A program made the translations under genes and the position numbers. This document shows positions 24,799 to 34,443 of a stretch of 34,759 bases of DNA, one piece after another. The notes under the pieces are model-generated. The model did no database searches, was not told the DNA's origin, and saw only the letters and a program-made list of their open reading frames with translations. Position 1 is the first letter of the stretch, and every line of letters begins with the position of its first letter. Source of the stretch: Deltaproteobacteria bacterium (lineage in GTDB: Bacteria > Desulfobacterota > Syntrophia > Syntrophales > UBA2185); the NCBI GenBank assembly GCA_026388545.1, contig JAPLJS010000125.1, forward strand, positions 1-34,759, given 5' to 3'.

Positions 24799-25584
24799 AT
24801 GAAAGCAGCCTTTATTCAATTCAATCCTTTATTTGGTGAGAGAGAAGGCAATATCGAAAAAGCCGTAACACTCATTGAAAGGACCGATGCTGAGATCATT
24901 GTTCTGCCGGAGTTATTTAATACGGGTTATCTCATAACCTCGAAGGAGGAGGCATTTGATCTATCAGAGCCGCTGCCCGGCGGTAAGACCACAGAGGCAT
25001 TGAGTGCAATAGCCCGCAAGAAAAACGCGCATATCGTTGCCGGCCTGATTGAAAGGCACAATGAGAATCTTTTCAATTCGGCAGTAGTTATCTCCCCCTC
25101 AGGGTATTTGGGAAAGTACAGGAAGATTCATCTTTTTAATGAAGAAAAACTGTGGTTTAAGCCGGGTGATATGGGGTTTAATGTCTTTGATATAGGGATA
25201 TGCACAATCGGGGTTATGGTTTGCTTTGACTGGTTTTTCCCTGAATCTATGCGTACCCTCGCTCTCAAAGGGGCAGATGTAATCTGCCATAGTGCTAATC
25301 TGGTGCTCCCCTTCTGTCAGGATGCGATGATTACCAGGTGTCTCGAAAACCGTGTTTTTGCCGTTACGGCAAACAGGACAGGCGAGGAGAAGAGAAACGG
25401 AAAAAGCTTCTCTTATACAGGCAGAAGCCAGATAACAGCCCCGAATGCAACAATTCTGTACCGCGCAGGCGCCGAGACTGAAGAAATCGGTATCGCTGAG
25501 ATAGATGTTACTTTGTCAAGGGACAAGAACTTGAATCGTTTTAATCATATTTTTCTCGATAGAAGGGAAAAGTTTTATCATTGA
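24799..25584 (+). CDS. Carbon-nitrogen hydrolase (nitrilase superfamily)
   Basis: The protein has 261 residues from ATG 24799 (AAGG eight bases ahead); GTG 24790 is less likely. The catalytic triad is visible: E38 in LPELFNTGY, K109 in KYRKIHL and C142 in MVCFDWFFPE. Such enzymes hydrolyse amides (omega-amidase, beta-ureidopropionase or N-carbamoyl-amine types); the amide is not identifiable. Length and motifs fit a single-domain cytoplasmic amidohydrolase. It is 62 bases after the DUF362 gene in the same direction. Confidence 0.9.
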   Translation: MKAAFIQFNPLFGEREGNIEKAVTLIERTDAEIIVLPELFNTGYLITSKEEAFDLSEPLPGGKTTEALSAIARKKNAHIVAGLIERHNENLFNSAVVISPSGYLGKYRKIHLFNEEKLWFKPGDMGFNVFDIGICTIGVMVCFDWFFPESMRTLALKGADVICHSANLVLPFCQDAMITRCLENRVFAVTANRTGEEKRNGKSFSYTGRSQITAPNATILYRAGAETEEIGIAEIDVTLSRDKNLNRFNHIFLDRREKFYH

Positions 25585-25655
25585 TCCGCACTGAAACCGG
25601 TCCGGCAAATAGTGAACGTTTCAACCGTTACTCAATGTTCTCCAAGGCATGAAAG

Positions 25656-27125
25656 ATGAAAGATAAAGAGAAGACAAAGTCGCAACTTGCAGAAGAGTTG
25701 GCAGAAATGCGCCGGCGGGTTGCTGCGTTGGAAAAATCGGAAACTGACCGCAAGCAGGCCGAGGAAATCTATAAGACCCTGGCGGAAAGCTCACTTGCAG
25801 CCGTATTTATCGTACAGGGCGGAATTTTCCGTTTCATTAACACAAGTGCAGCTGCGTATGTAGGTTACACACCGGAAGAACTTATAGGCCGGAACTCCGA
25901 TACGATCGTTCATCCTGAAGACAGGGAGATGGTGAAGAGGAAAGGCCGTGAGATACTACGGGGTGAAGATACTACACCATATGAATTCAGGATGGTGACC
26001 AAAGAGGGCCAAATCAGGTGGATAATGCAGATAGTTACTCCCATCGAATACGAAGGGAAGCCGGCTATATTGGGGAATGCCATAGACATCACTGAACGCA
26101 AGGGAGCTGAGGAACTGTATAAGACTCTCGCGGAAAGCTCTCTTGCCGCAGTATTTATTATACAGGACGGGAAATTCCGCTTTGTTAATACCACCGCTAT
26201 GGCCGATATCGGTTATACTCCCGAGGAGTTGATCGGTAAAGATGCAGATTGCTTTATACACCCGGAAGACAAGGAGGCGGTTGCGATAAAGACCCGTGCG
26301 ATGCTGAAGGCGAAAGATCCTACGCCATACGAATATAGAATTGTCACCAAGCAGGGACAGATCATGTGGGTGATGCAAACGAGCACCTATATTCAATATG
26401 AAGGGAAGACTGCCATTCTTGGTAATGCAATGGATATCACTGAGCATAAGCGGGCCGAGGAGGCGCTGAGGGAATCGGAAGATAAGTTCAGGATTCTCGC
26501 GGAAAAGGCAATCGTCGGGGTTTACCTTATTCAGGACGGCGTATTTAAATATGTTAATCCCAGAGGGGCGGATATATTGGGGTATTCGGTGGATGAACTT
26601 ACTATGAAGCCCCCAAAAGATTTTGTAGCTCCCGAAGATTGGCCGATGGTAAGAGAGTATTTTCGTCAGCGGCTCTCCGGTGAAGTTGATTCCCTTCACT
26701 ACGAATTAAAAATGGTGAAGAAAGGTGGTGAAGTCATTATCGTGGAAGCTTATGGTTCACAGATAATATATAATGGTCAACCGGCAATCTTGGGGACCCT
26801 TCTTGACATATCAGACCGCAAGCGTGCCGAGGAAGAGCAGCTCCACCGTGAAAAACTTCAGAGTATCCTGGAAATGGCAGGAGCGATCTGCCATGAAATG
26901 AATCAACCCATGCAGATCATCTCAGGATATTCCGAGTTATTATTAAAGAATATTTCGGAAGATGATCCTATCCATGGCAAACTTGATATGATACACAAGC
27001 AAACTCAACGGATGGGTTCTATAACAAGAAAGTTAATGAAAATAAAAGAGTATCAAACTCAAGATTATGCGGGAGTCAGCCGAATTATTGATATTAATAA
27101 GAGTTCGGGAAAAGATGCTGAATAA
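25656..27125 (+). CDS. Three-PAS sensor protein with HisKA-like end but no ATPase domain
   Basis: The protein has 489 residues. After an N-terminal coiled coil (about 1-35) come three PAS/PAC units (about 37-150, 152-267 and 272-390); the first two are clear tandem duplicates (YKTLAESSLAAVFI in both). A phosphoacceptor-like helix follows with ICHEMNQPMQIISGYSELLL (H413). The protein then ends at DYAGVSRIIDINKSSGKDAE without an HATPase_c domain. It cannot phosphorylate itself by the usual route and may be trans-phosphorylated or act as a docking or phosphatase partner. The ending looks like a designed terminus, not a frameshift. The receiver gene follows 30 bases later. It is probably cytoplasmic (no membrane segment). 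Confidence 0.88.
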   Translation: MKDKEKTKSQLAEELAEMRRRVAALEKSETDRKQAEEIYKTLAESSLAAVFIVQGGIFRFINTSAAAYVGYTPEELIGRNSDTIVHPEDREMVKRKGREILRGEDTTPYEFRMVTKEGQIRWIMQIVTPIEYEGKPAILGNAIDITERKGAEELYKTLAESSLAAVFIIQDGKFRFVNTTAMADIGYTPEELIGKDADCFIHPEDKEAVAIKTRAMLKAKDPTPYEYRIVTKQGQIMWVMQTSTYIQYEGKTAILGNAMDITEHKRAEEALRESEDKFRILAEKAIVGVYLIQDGVFKYVNPRGADILGYSVDELTMKPPKDFVAPEDWPMVREYFRQRLSGEVDSLHYELKMVKKGGEVIIVEAYGSQIIYNGQPAILGTLLDISDRKRAEEEQLHREKLQSILEMAGAICHEMNQPMQIISGYSELLLKNISEDDPIHGKLDMIHKQTQRMGSITRKLMKIKEYQTQDYAGVSRIIDINKSSGKDAE

Positions 27126-27155
27126 ACTGAAACTGCATATGAGAAGGTGGTCATT

Positions 27156-27557
27156 ATGAATGAGAAAAAGATTTTAGTCGTTGACGATGAAGTTTCCATT
27201 CTGGATATGCTGAAAGATGCTTTCAGTTCAGCCGGATATACTGTATTGACCGCCGAAAGCGCTGAAAATGCAATAAAAATTTTCAGACAAGAAAGCATTA
27301 TGGTCATGTTTCTGGACCTTAATCTTCCCGGTATGAGTGGTATGGAACTCTGTAAATTGATTAGGAAACAGAATCAAATTGGTATTATTTACGCCTTTAC
27401 CGGCTATAGTAACTTTTATGGCTTGTTAGATTGTCGTGCAGCCGGTTTTGACGATTTTTTTGTTAAGCCTGTTAAACTTGATGTACTCTTAAAGGCAGCT
27501 CAAGAGGCATTTGAAAAACTTGAACGCTGGGAAATCGACAACTACGGGTTAACATAA
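27156..27557 (+). CDS. Single-domain response regulator (CheY-like)
   Basis: The protein has 133 residues from ATG 27156 (upstream GAGAAGGTGG); the open frame also has an in-frame GTG at 27147. The receiver residues are present: the acidic pair DDE (10-12), phosphoacceptor D54 in MFLDLNLPG, T82 in FTGYSN and K104 in VKPVKL. There is no output domain, so it probably works by protein contact or in a phosphorelay with the PAS protein just upstream, which carries a candidate phosphohistidine but no ATPase. Confidence 0.92.
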   Translation: MNEKKILVVDDEVSILDMLKDAFSSAGYTVLTAESAENAIKIFRQESIMVMFLDLNLPGMSGMELCKLIRKQNQIGIIYAFTGYSNFYGLLDCRAAGFDDFFVKPVKLDVLLKAAQEAFEKLERWEIDNYGLT

Positions 27558-27691
27558 TATCAATGCCCACTCCACCGTAATACGCCAACCTCATAACAGA
27601 AGTTAACAGCAGTATTCCCTTTTAGACAAAATGTCGTGCAGGGAATATAAACCTCAACCTCTCTGTAACTCATTCTATAAGGACCTAACTC

Positions 27692-29392
27692 ATGGCAGAA
27701 CAACCTCCCTTCCTTCCTTTTGAAATTCCGGATCTTACATCCCGGAATATGAGAATAGGAAAAGAAGGCCTTTTGCAACGCTCCTTCTCTGTCGTTCCCG
27801 ATGATTTTTTCAGAATCTATCAGAACGAACATCTCCCGTTGGAAGTCGAATTTCAACAAGAGGAAGCGCGTGCCAAAGTATTGCTCTATACAAATATCGA
27901 CTGTCAAAAAGACGAATGGCAAGAGCTGGAATTCAAACGGGAAACGAGCAGAAGCTACAGATTATCATATAAGGCAAGGTTCTGCGGCAGCTATAAATTC
28001 AAATTAAAATATTCTCTTGATAACGGCAAAACCTGGTACTGGGACAGGGTTCCTTTCAGCCATGTAATTGTGGATCCGGAGGCCTTGAAGGATATCAGGA
28101 TGTATACTTTGATACCGTCGGTTTCAGGTTCAATCAGCGACTGGATAGATCTTCTCCCCCACATCGCAGGGCTTGGTTTCAATGCAATTCATCTTCTGCC
28201 CATGACCAGCCTTGATTTTTCTGAAAGCCCCTATTCCGCTTACGATCTTTTTTCCATCGATAAAGCTTACGGCGGAAAAGAAAATACTTCCGGTTTTGCT
28301 GTCTTTGAAACATTTGTTGAAAGGGCCAGAGAACTGGGAATCCGGCTTTGTTTTGACCTGGTGCTCAATCACATAGGGATCAGAAGCAAAATGGTGCAAC
28401 TATGCCCGGAGTGGATAGTGCCCGACAAGAGTGAAAAAGACGGTCTGAAGCGTTCCGGTTGCTGGCATATGAACTCATGGCTGAAATGGGGGGATCTTGT
28501 AAAAATATATTATGATCATCCCAATCCTGACATTCGCAGCGATATCTGGGATTATATGAACAAATATTCCCTGTTCTGGTCCCATTTCGCCCGGCTCACC
28601 GGTGGCATGATCCGACTTGACAACCTGCATTCAAGCCATGAAGGGTTTATCACGAACCTGCTTGAAGAGCTGCGCGGCGCCTATCCAGACCTGGTTGTTA
28701 TGGCGGAGTTCTTTACAGATTCCAATACTATTCTGAAAAAAGCTGCTGAATGGCAGATCAATCTTTTTTTAGCCAATCAGTGGGAATACCCCTATGCTCA
28801 TGATCTGCGGAATTATCTGCGTTACATTCATGGCATAGGACGGAAAGTACGCTTTTTTCTCCCCATTACCACACATGATACAGGAGTACCGGCCCAGCTT
28901 TTCGGCAAAGCAGAGGCTGCTGTGCCGCGCTATGCAGTGACAGCTCTCATGGGTACGGGACAAACCGGCATCGTTCAGGGAGTTGAATATGGGCATCCGG
29001 AGAAAATAGATTTTATCGGCAGGAAAGAAAAGTATACATTCCAGGAAAATGTGTATATCACTGAAGAAATAAGAAATATTAACCGAGTGCTTGCAGAATC
29101 ATCCGTGTTTCATCAAGCCGGGAATGTGGAATTTATCGACGGCAGCCACGGCGCAGTGCTGGGCGCCTTGCGCCGCCCGGAGAAAGAACTCGACGGTGGT
29201 TATCTGATCTTTGCCAATCTTGATATTCATAATGGATATTGTTTACAGGTTAACCTTTCCTCTTTTATAAAGGATACAAATAAAATACACTTGGAGGACA
29301 GAATAAGCGGAGCCTGGTATGAATCAGAGGGTAGTGATATTAAGGTTGATATTGAGCCCTGCGGTATCAGGATATTGAGAATCGGGAATTAA
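27692..29392 (+). CDS. GH13 alpha-amylase-family enzyme, glycogen-debranching-like
   Basis: The protein has 566 residues. An N-terminal beta-sandwich (about 30-135) precedes a TIM barrel with all four conserved GH13 regions: DLVLNH (D222-H227), MIRLDN (nucleophile D310), VMAEFF (acid/base E339) and THD (transition-state D396). A beta domain closes it. The N-terminal layout and the SDWIDLLPHIAGLGFNAIHLLPMT segment resemble the glucanotransferase half of eukaryote-type glycogen debranching enzymes. It would cleave or transfer alpha-glucan chains; the exact reaction is uncertain. No signal peptide, so it acts on an internal glucan. It is downstream of the receiver gene by 134 bases. Confidence 0.88.
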   Translation: MAEQPPFLPFEIPDLTSRNMRIGKEGLLQRSFSVVPDDFFRIYQNEHLPLEVEFQQEEARAKVLLYTNIDCQKDEWQELEFKRETSRSYRLSYKARFCGSYKFKLKYSLDNGKTWYWDRVPFSHVIVDPEALKDIRMYTLIPSVSGSISDWIDLLPHIAGLGFNAIHLLPMTSLDFSESPYSAYDLFSIDKAYGGKENTSGFAVFETFVERARELGIRLCFDLVLNHIGIRSKMVQLCPEWIVPDKSEKDGLKRSGCWHMNSWLKWGDLVKIYYDHPNPDIRSDIWDYMNKYSLFWSHFARLTGGMIRLDNLHSSHEGFITNLLEELRGAYPDLVVMAEFFTDSNTILKKAAEWQINLFLANQWEYPYAHDLRNYLRYIHGIGRKVRFFLPITTHDTGVPAQLFGKAEAAVPRYAVTALMGTGQTGIVQGVEYGHPEKIDFIGRKEKYTFQENVYITEEIRNINRVLAESSVFHQAGNVEFIDGSHGAVLGALRRPEKELDGGYLIFANLDIHNGYCLQVNLSSFIKDTNKIHLEDRISGAWYESEGSDIKVDIEPCGIRILRIGN

Positions 29393-29420
29393 CAGAATAA
29401 AAAGTTAAGGAGACACTCCT

Positions 29421-30143
29421 TTGCCGACAGCTTCTCCCCCTTTCCCTTCCTGGCTGACCTCGTGGATGCAGACACAGAAAATTCCCCTATGGGGTGCGGC
29501 TGACCTTCACGGTTTTTCCACACCCAATGATGCACCAGGACAGGGGTTTCCATCCGCCCTTTCATGGGCTATTCCCATGAATCCCTTGATTATGGCCGGT
29601 ATCCTGCAAGGCCCAAACCAGGCCTACGCTGATGAATATGCCGGAGTGAACGCCCGAATCAACGACCTGGCAGAGAGGCTGGCAGCCGAGATCAGAGACC
29701 GGGGCTTTCGAGCCAAACCTTTGGCTGCTTCAGAACGCACCGATACGGTAAATATCAAGGGAGATTTTCCTCACAAGACCGCGGCCACCCGGTCAGGACT
29801 GGGCTGGATAGGCCGCCATTGTCAGCTTATTACCCGCACCTATGGCTCATGGATTCGCCTGGGAACCGTGTTCACGGATATGATCCTCCCCTGTGGGCCG
29901 CCTGTAGAGCGCAACTTCTGCGGCCGCTGTACTCGCTGTGTCGCTGCCTGCCCTGCCCGTGCATTGAAGGGAAATGCCTGGTATCCTGGACTGCCGCGTG
30001 AGGACATTTTGGATGTCCAGGCATGCGATAGCTGGAAAAAAGAACACTACTTTCAGTACCTCAAGGGTCACACCTGCGGCATTTGTTCAGCGGTGTGTCC
30101 CTATGGATTGAAAGTGCTAAAAAATACTTGTTTCTCTCCGTAA
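29421..30143 (+). CDS. QueG-like 4Fe-4S double-cluster protein
   Basis: The protein has 240 residues, beginning with TTG at 29421 after AAGGAG. The C-terminal half has two ferredoxin-type motifs, CGRCTRCVAACP and CGICSAVCP with an extra Cys before the latter (VQACDSW), the double-cluster arrangement of epoxyqueuosine reductase. The N-terminal half (KTAATRSGLGWIGRHCQLITRTYGSWIRLGTVFTD) also fits that family. It is about a third shorter than QueG and lacks the HEAT repeats, so it is a paralogue whose role (a B12- or tRNA-linked reductase) is not defined. Confidence 0.85.
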   Translation: MPTASPPFPSWLTSWMQTQKIPLWGAADLHGFSTPNDAPGQGFPSALSWAIPMNPLIMAGILQGPNQAYADEYAGVNARINDLAERLAAEIRDRGFRAKPLAASERTDTVNIKGDFPHKTAATRSGLGWIGRHCQLITRTYGSWIRLGTVFTDMILPCGPPVERNFCGRCTRCVAACPARALKGNAWYPGLPREDILDVQACDSWKKEHYFQYLKGHTCGICSAVCPYGLKVLKNTCFSP

Positions 30144-30290
30144 TTTTCACTTTTCATTGTGCATTGAGGGTGAGGGTTGGCGTAGTTGATAATTTTGAGC
30201 GAGGGTTGATTTTTTTAATTGATCTTCGGATTTTCTGTTTGTTATTATCTTGTGGTTTATCGAAGATAACCTGCTTTGTGATGGACGGCG

Positions 30291-30752
30291 TTGTATCGAA
30301 ATTTTATTAAATACTGGCTTCCGGTTACTTTCTGGATGGGTGTTATCTTCTTGATGTCAACCGGAACATTCTCCTCAGAGCATACTTCCCGGTTTATTGT
30401 GCCGGTTCTGCATTTTCTTTTTCCCTGGCTTTCACAGCAAGACGTCGATATGATACACGGAATGACCAGAAAGGCCGGGCATGTTACCGAGTATTTCATC
30501 CTGGGACTTCTTTTCTTTCGCGCCTTCCGTGGCGAATCACCGCAGGCATGGCGCCTGCGGTGGGCAATATACGCCTTTATCGGCGTGGTGTTTTATGCGG
30601 TGACTGATGAGTTTCATCAATCGTTGGTTGCCGTAAGAACAGCTTCTCTTGTTGATGTAGGTATCGACTCAACAAGCGGTATTCTCTCTCAGATTGCGGT
30701 AATGCTCTGGCAACGCCGTTGCGGGAGAGTCTCTTCGTACTTTCTCTTATAA
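30291..30752 (+). CDS. VanZ-family membrane protein
   Basis: The protein has 153 residues and begins at TTG 30291, with no clear ribosome site, so the start may be wrong. There are four predicted membrane segments (for example TFWMGVIFLMSTGTF and AIYAFIGVVFYAVTDEFHQ). The signatures RKAGHVTEYFILGLL and TDEFHQ..V..R.ASLVDVGIDSTSG are the VanZ-like core. VanZ-like proteins confer low teicoplanin resistance in one context, but most are envelope proteins of unknown role. The 220 bases after it carry no gene. Confidence 0.85.
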   Translation: MYRNFIKYWLPVTFWMGVIFLMSTGTFSSEHTSRFIVPVLHFLFPWLSQQDVDMIHGMTRKAGHVTEYFILGLLFFRAFRGESPQAWRLRWAIYAFIGVVFYAVTDEFHQSLVAVRTASLVDVGIDSTSGILSQIAVMLWQRRCGRVSSYFLL

Positions 30753-30982
30753 ACGCTGTCCTTTCTGCCCGTTCTGAAATGAGAAAATAACGTCCTGTAA
30801 AGTTTTATCTAAGTCTTTCCATCAACACAACCTTCTGAGCGGAAATAAATTCACCTTGCATTATCTTTTTCACATGCTGTATGGGCTAACTATCTTTACT
30901 ATTGACCGGCAAGGTCCATTGTTTTATACTGCTTGGCCTTGATCATATCAATGCTACTAAGCTTTCGTGAAAGGAGTTAAAA

Positions 30983-32146
30983 ATGCCAGCAAAGAAATAT
31001 TTCTTTACCTCTGAGTCAGTGACCGAAGGACATCCGGACAAGATGTGTGATCAGATTTCCGATGCCGTGTTAGACGACTTGATAAAACAGGATCCCTTTG
31101 CCCGGGTGGCATGCGAGACCTTCGTCACCGTTGGTTTGGTTATCGTAGGGGGTGAGATAACCTCTAAGGGTTACGTTGACCTGCCAAAACTTGTTCGGCA
31201 ACTGGTAAAAGACATTGGTTATACGGACCCCTCGTATGGATTCAGTGCAGATACTTGTGCGATTTTGAATGCCATCGGCACACAGTCTCCGGATATTGCC
31301 CAGGGAGTGGATGTGGGAGGGGCGGGAGACCAGGGTTTGATGGTAGGGTTTGCCTGCAAGGAAACTCCTGAACTCATGCCAATGCCTATTATACTGTCTC
31401 ATAAGCTCTGCAGCAGATTAGCAGAGGTGAGAAAGAAAAATATCCTTCCCTATCTTGGTCCGGATGGAAAATCACAGGTCACGGTGGAATATGAAAATGG
31501 CATCCCCAAAAGGGTGGATACGGTGATTTTAGCCAGTCAGCATACTGAAGATATACTTGACAAATCGGGAAAGACAATTACCCAAAAGGCCAGAAAAGAG
31601 ATGATAGAAAAAGTGGTAAAGCCGGTGATTGATAAAGAACTTTTGGATAATAAAACCAAGTATTTTGTGAATGCCACGGGGAAATTTGTAATTGGCGGAC
31701 CTCAGTCCGATACCGGCATGACCGGCAGAAAGATTATTGTGGACACCTATGGCGGCACAGTGCCCCATGGAGGAGGAGCATTTTCCGGAAAAGATCCCAC
31801 GAAGGTAGATCGATCTGCCACGTATGCCGCCCGCTACATCGCGAAAAACGTTGTCGCCGCTGGCCTGGCGGATAAGTTGATGATTCAGTTAGCCTATGTC
31901 ATCGGCGTGGCTGATCCGGTCTCCATCATGATAAATAGTTTTGGAACGGTAAAAATTCCTCATAAAAAACTTGAAGAACTGATTAGAAAGCATTTTCAGC
32001 TTACCCCTCGCGGGATCATAGAAATGCTGAATTTGAGAAGACCTATCTATAGAGAAACTGCCGCCTATGGCCACTTTGGGAGAACCGAGCCTGGCTTTAC
32101 CTGGGAGAGAACTGACAAGGTGAAAGATTTAAAGAAGGATGCATAA
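30983..32146 (+). CDS. metK: S-adenosylmethionine synthase
   Basis: The protein has 387 residues, full length. The signatures are [13 protein letters not shown] (ATP/Met site), GAGDQGLM and the [17 protein letters not shown] loop, all conserved. It makes SAM from methionine and ATP, feeding methylation and the radical SAM protein found at 17783-19057. The 230-base upstream region (30753-30982) contains no obvious SAM riboswitch; only GC-rich short repeats (TTGACCGGCAAGG) are seen. The ribosome site is AAAGGAG. Confidence 0.97.
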   Translation: MPAKKYFFTSESVTEGHPDKMCDQISDAVLDDLIKQDPFARVACETFVTVGLVIVGGEITSKGYVDLPKLVRQLVKDIGYTDPSYGFSADTCAILNAIGTQSPDIAQGVDVGGAGDQGLMVGFACKETPELMPMPIILSHKLCSRLAEVRKKNILPYLGPDGKSQVTVEYENGIPKRVDTVILASQHTEDILDKSGKTITQKARKEMIEKVVKPVIDKELLDNKTKYFVNATGKFVIGGPQSDTGMTGRKIIVDTYGGTVPHGGGAFSGKDPTKVDRSATYAARYIAKNVVAAGLADKLMIQLAYVIGVADPVSIMINSFGTVKIPHKKLEELIRKHFQLTPRGIIEMLNLRRPIYRETAAYGHFGRTEPGFTWERTDKVKDLKKDA

Positions 32147-32191
32147 AAGTTAGTGAGTTCGCATTTTTCGGAGGAATATCAATTTTAAACC

Positions 32192-33067
32192 ATGGATAAT
32201 CGATTTATTCCCTCTGTTTATCCGCCACCGGAGAAGAGAGAGCCGGCGTGGTGGTTCGTGTTCATGGACCACGGGATGATGGTCATGGAAGAAGGGGAGA
32301 CAGTCTCTGTCCCTTTTATTAAAGACCTGCCTGAGCTCGGACTGCAACCGATCAGGGAATGGTATCTTGGGACCCGTGATGGCCGCCATTGCTATTGCGC
32401 CGATATCTCCGAAAATACTCCCGTTGCCGAAAGAATGGTTTTTCGCGGGTTAAGGTATCTGTATGGACGCCTTGAAGCGTCTCTCCACAAGATAGCAATG
32501 AAGGCATCACATATAATTGAGTGGGACAGGACGCGTCGTTATTGCAGCTGCTGCGGAAAGGAAATGGCTCGCGCAAAGGGCATGAACGCTAAAGAATGCC
32601 CGGGTTGCGGATTCTTGACCTTTCCACGCATTTCTCCTGCTGTCATCGTTCTTGTAGAAAAGGAGAACAGGGTGCTCCTTGCCCGCGTAAAACGATTTAC
32701 CACGGAGTTGTACAGCGTCCTTGCGGGATTTGTCGAACCGGGCGAAACACTCGAAGAAACGGTGAGACGGGAAGTTGCAGAAGAGACTGGTATAAAGGTC
32801 AAGAATATCCGTTATTTTGGAAGCCAGCCGTGGCCTTTCCCCGATTCTCTTATGATCGGTTTTACCGCAGACTATGAGAGCGGCGAGATAAAGATTGATG
32901 AAACGGAAATCGCGGATGCCGGATGGTACGATCCTGACAGACTTCCCACCATTCCCGGGAAAATCAGTATTGCCAGAGAGTTGATCGACTGGTTCGTGAA
33001 TGCGAAGGTAAGAGGAAAAGATACGAGGGTACTGAAGAAGGAGAGAAGATATAGCCCTGATGAGTAA
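32192..33067 (+). CDS. nudC: NADH pyrophosphatase (Nudix)
   Basis: The protein has 291 residues. The zinc ribbon CSCCGKEM...CPGCG lies at about 113-133, followed by the Nudix box GFVEPGETLEETVRREVAEE beginning near 179, and the NudC-specific SQPWPFP motif. It hydrolyses NAD(H) to NMN(H) and AMP and can remove NAD caps from RNA. The N-terminal domain is typical. The start ATG 32192 is 45 bases after metK, so co-transcription is plausible. Confidence 0.95.
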   Translation: MDNRFIPSVYPPPEKREPAWWFVFMDHGMMVMEEGETVSVPFIKDLPELGLQPIREWYLGTRDGRHCYCADISENTPVAERMVFRGLRYLYGRLEASLHKIAMKASHIIEWDRTRRYCSCCGKEMARAKGMNAKECPGCGFLTFPRISPAVIVLVEKENRVLLARVKRFTTELYSVLAGFVEPGETLEETVRREVAEETGIKVKNIRYFGSQPWPFPDSLMIGFTADYESGEIKIDETEIADAGWYDPDRLPTIPGKISIARELIDWFVNAKVRGKDTRVLKKERRYSPDE

Positions 33068-33151
33068 CAGTGAAGGAACTCGGTATCTCCTCTTCTTACA
33101 TTCTATAATTGAATATACCTTTGAACATTTAGTCGGTTTAAGGGGTGACTA

Positions 33152-33676
33152 ATGAAACTCAAACCACATGAACAGGGCGCCCTGAGTTCGCTGTGCGGTA
33201 TATACAGCATTGTTAATGCCATGCGGATTATCAGGGGACTCAATAACGAGGAATCAAAAGAGTTATTTTCGCAGATTATTAGTTATCTTGAAGAAAATAA
33301 GAAACTTGCTGTTTCGTTAACGTCAGGAATCAGCATAACGGTGATGGGGAGCATATTCAAGGATGTTATCGGAGATAGAATACATCGATCCATTCCTTTC
33401 CATAAGCAGCCGACGGTGAGGATCGGCGAATTCTGGGCGGAGATGAAGAGATTTCTTGACGAGGAACGTATGAAAGGAGAAAAGAGGACGCTTCTCCTCA
33501 GCCTGGGTGGCGAACATGAACACTGGACTATTGCTCATAAAATTACCAAGAAACGAATCAGCCTTTTCGATTCAATTGGTTTGAGGCATCTTGACCGTCG
33601 CAATTGTACAACACGCACGGCATCTACCAGCAGACTCCATTTAATACATCCCACTCAAACCTATTTTTTAAAGTAA
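33152..33676 (+). CDS. Papain-like (C39-like) cysteine protease-fold protein, unknown function
   Basis: The protein has 174 residues. The order Cys-His-Asp is visible: C15 in LSSLCGIYSIVNAMR, H124 in EHEHWTIAHKI and D140 in LFDSIGL, spaced as in papain-like folds such as C39 peptidases. There is no signal or membrane segment. The last 30 residues are Thr/Arg-rich and may be variable. No family name is certain, and peptidase activity is an inference. The start ATG 33152 follows AAGGGGTGAC. No close partner is evident. Confidence 0.75.
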   Translation: MKLKPHEQGALSSLCGIYSIVNAMRIIRGLNNEESKELFSQIISYLEENKKLAVSLTSGISITVMGSIFKDVIGDRIHRSIPFHKQPTVRIGEFWAEMKRFLDEERMKGEKRTLLLSLGGEHEHWTIAHKITKKRISLFDSIGLRHLDRRNCTTRTASTSRLHLIHPTQTYFLK

Positions 33677-33704
33677 CATTAAAAATGACTATCTCCCTCA
33701 CGTC

Positions 33705-33724
33705 ATTCCCGCGCAGGCGGGAAT
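33705..33724. repeat. Short palindromic intergenic repeat
   Basis: ATTCCCGC (33705-33712) pairs with GCGGGAAT (33717-33724) around GCAG, preceded by CGTC. It is the half-unit type found inside the MITE-like element at 19129-19259 and lies between the papain-like gene and the cyclophilin gene. Confidence 0.65.
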
Positions 33725-33859
33725 CCATGAAAAAACCGAATACCGCGTCAAGTGCGGCATAGCGTAAAATGTAAATATCTGTTATAGACACAACACCGTG
33801 CAGAGAAAGTAATGGCTGTACAGGTTTTCCCAAACATACATGTCAAGGAGAAATAAAGT

Positions 33860-34345
33860 ATGAAAAAGCTGGAATGGAAGAGTCCACCTGAAATGCAGAT
33901 TGACCCGGTCAAGGCATATAGGGCGGTTATTGAGACCAATAAGGGAGTTATTGAATTGGAACTGTATCCACACCATGCGCCTAAAACAGTTAATAACTTC
34001 GTCTTCCTGGCGAGGGAGGGTTTCTATGACGACGTATCTTTTCATCGAGTGATCAGCGATTTCGTAATTCAGGGTGGAGATCCGACAGGTACAGGGAGAG
34101 GCGGCCCCGGCTACAGGTTTGAAGATGAGTTGAAGGGGAATCCGTTAAAGCACGAAACAGGGGTGATTTCGATGGCGAACTCCGGGCCAAACACGAACGG
34201 AAGCCAGTTCTTCATTACCCATTCCCCTCAGCCGCACCTGGATGGAAGACACACGGTATTCGGTAAAGTAGTGAGCGGCCAGGAAGTCGTCGATGTAATT
34301 CAGCAGGGAGATACAATACTGAACGTAAAAATACACGAGGTTTAA
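33860..34345 (+). CDS. Peptidyl-prolyl cis-trans isomerase (cyclophilin type)
   Basis: The protein has 161 residues. The catalytic motif is [25 protein letters not shown], followed by NGSQFFI and [12 protein letters not shown], all standard for bacterial cyclophilins. It catalyses proline isomerisation during protein folding. It has no signal peptide, so it is cytoplasmic (PpiB-like). The first 18 residues are an extension before the fold. It starts at ATG 33860 after AAGGAG. Confidence 0.95.
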   Translation: MKKLEWKSPPEMQIDPVKAYRAVIETNKGVIELELYPHHAPKTVNNFVFLAREGFYDDVSFHRVISDFVIQGGDPTGTGRGGPGYRFEDELKGNPLKHETGVISMANSGPNTNGSQFFITHSPQPHLDGRHTVFGKVVSGQEVVDVIQQGDTILNVKIHEV

Positions 34346-34443
34346 AAAAAGCGGGGGCAGGGAACCTGCGAAATTCGAACGTTGATACGTTAAGAATACC
34401 CGGCCCCGGGTACACTGATTTGGCAATATGAAAATCGCTGACG

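Noticed and set aside
30753-30982. SAM riboswitch before metK
   Set aside because: No recognisable SAM-I/II/III-type stems or terminator could be drawn in the leader by eye.
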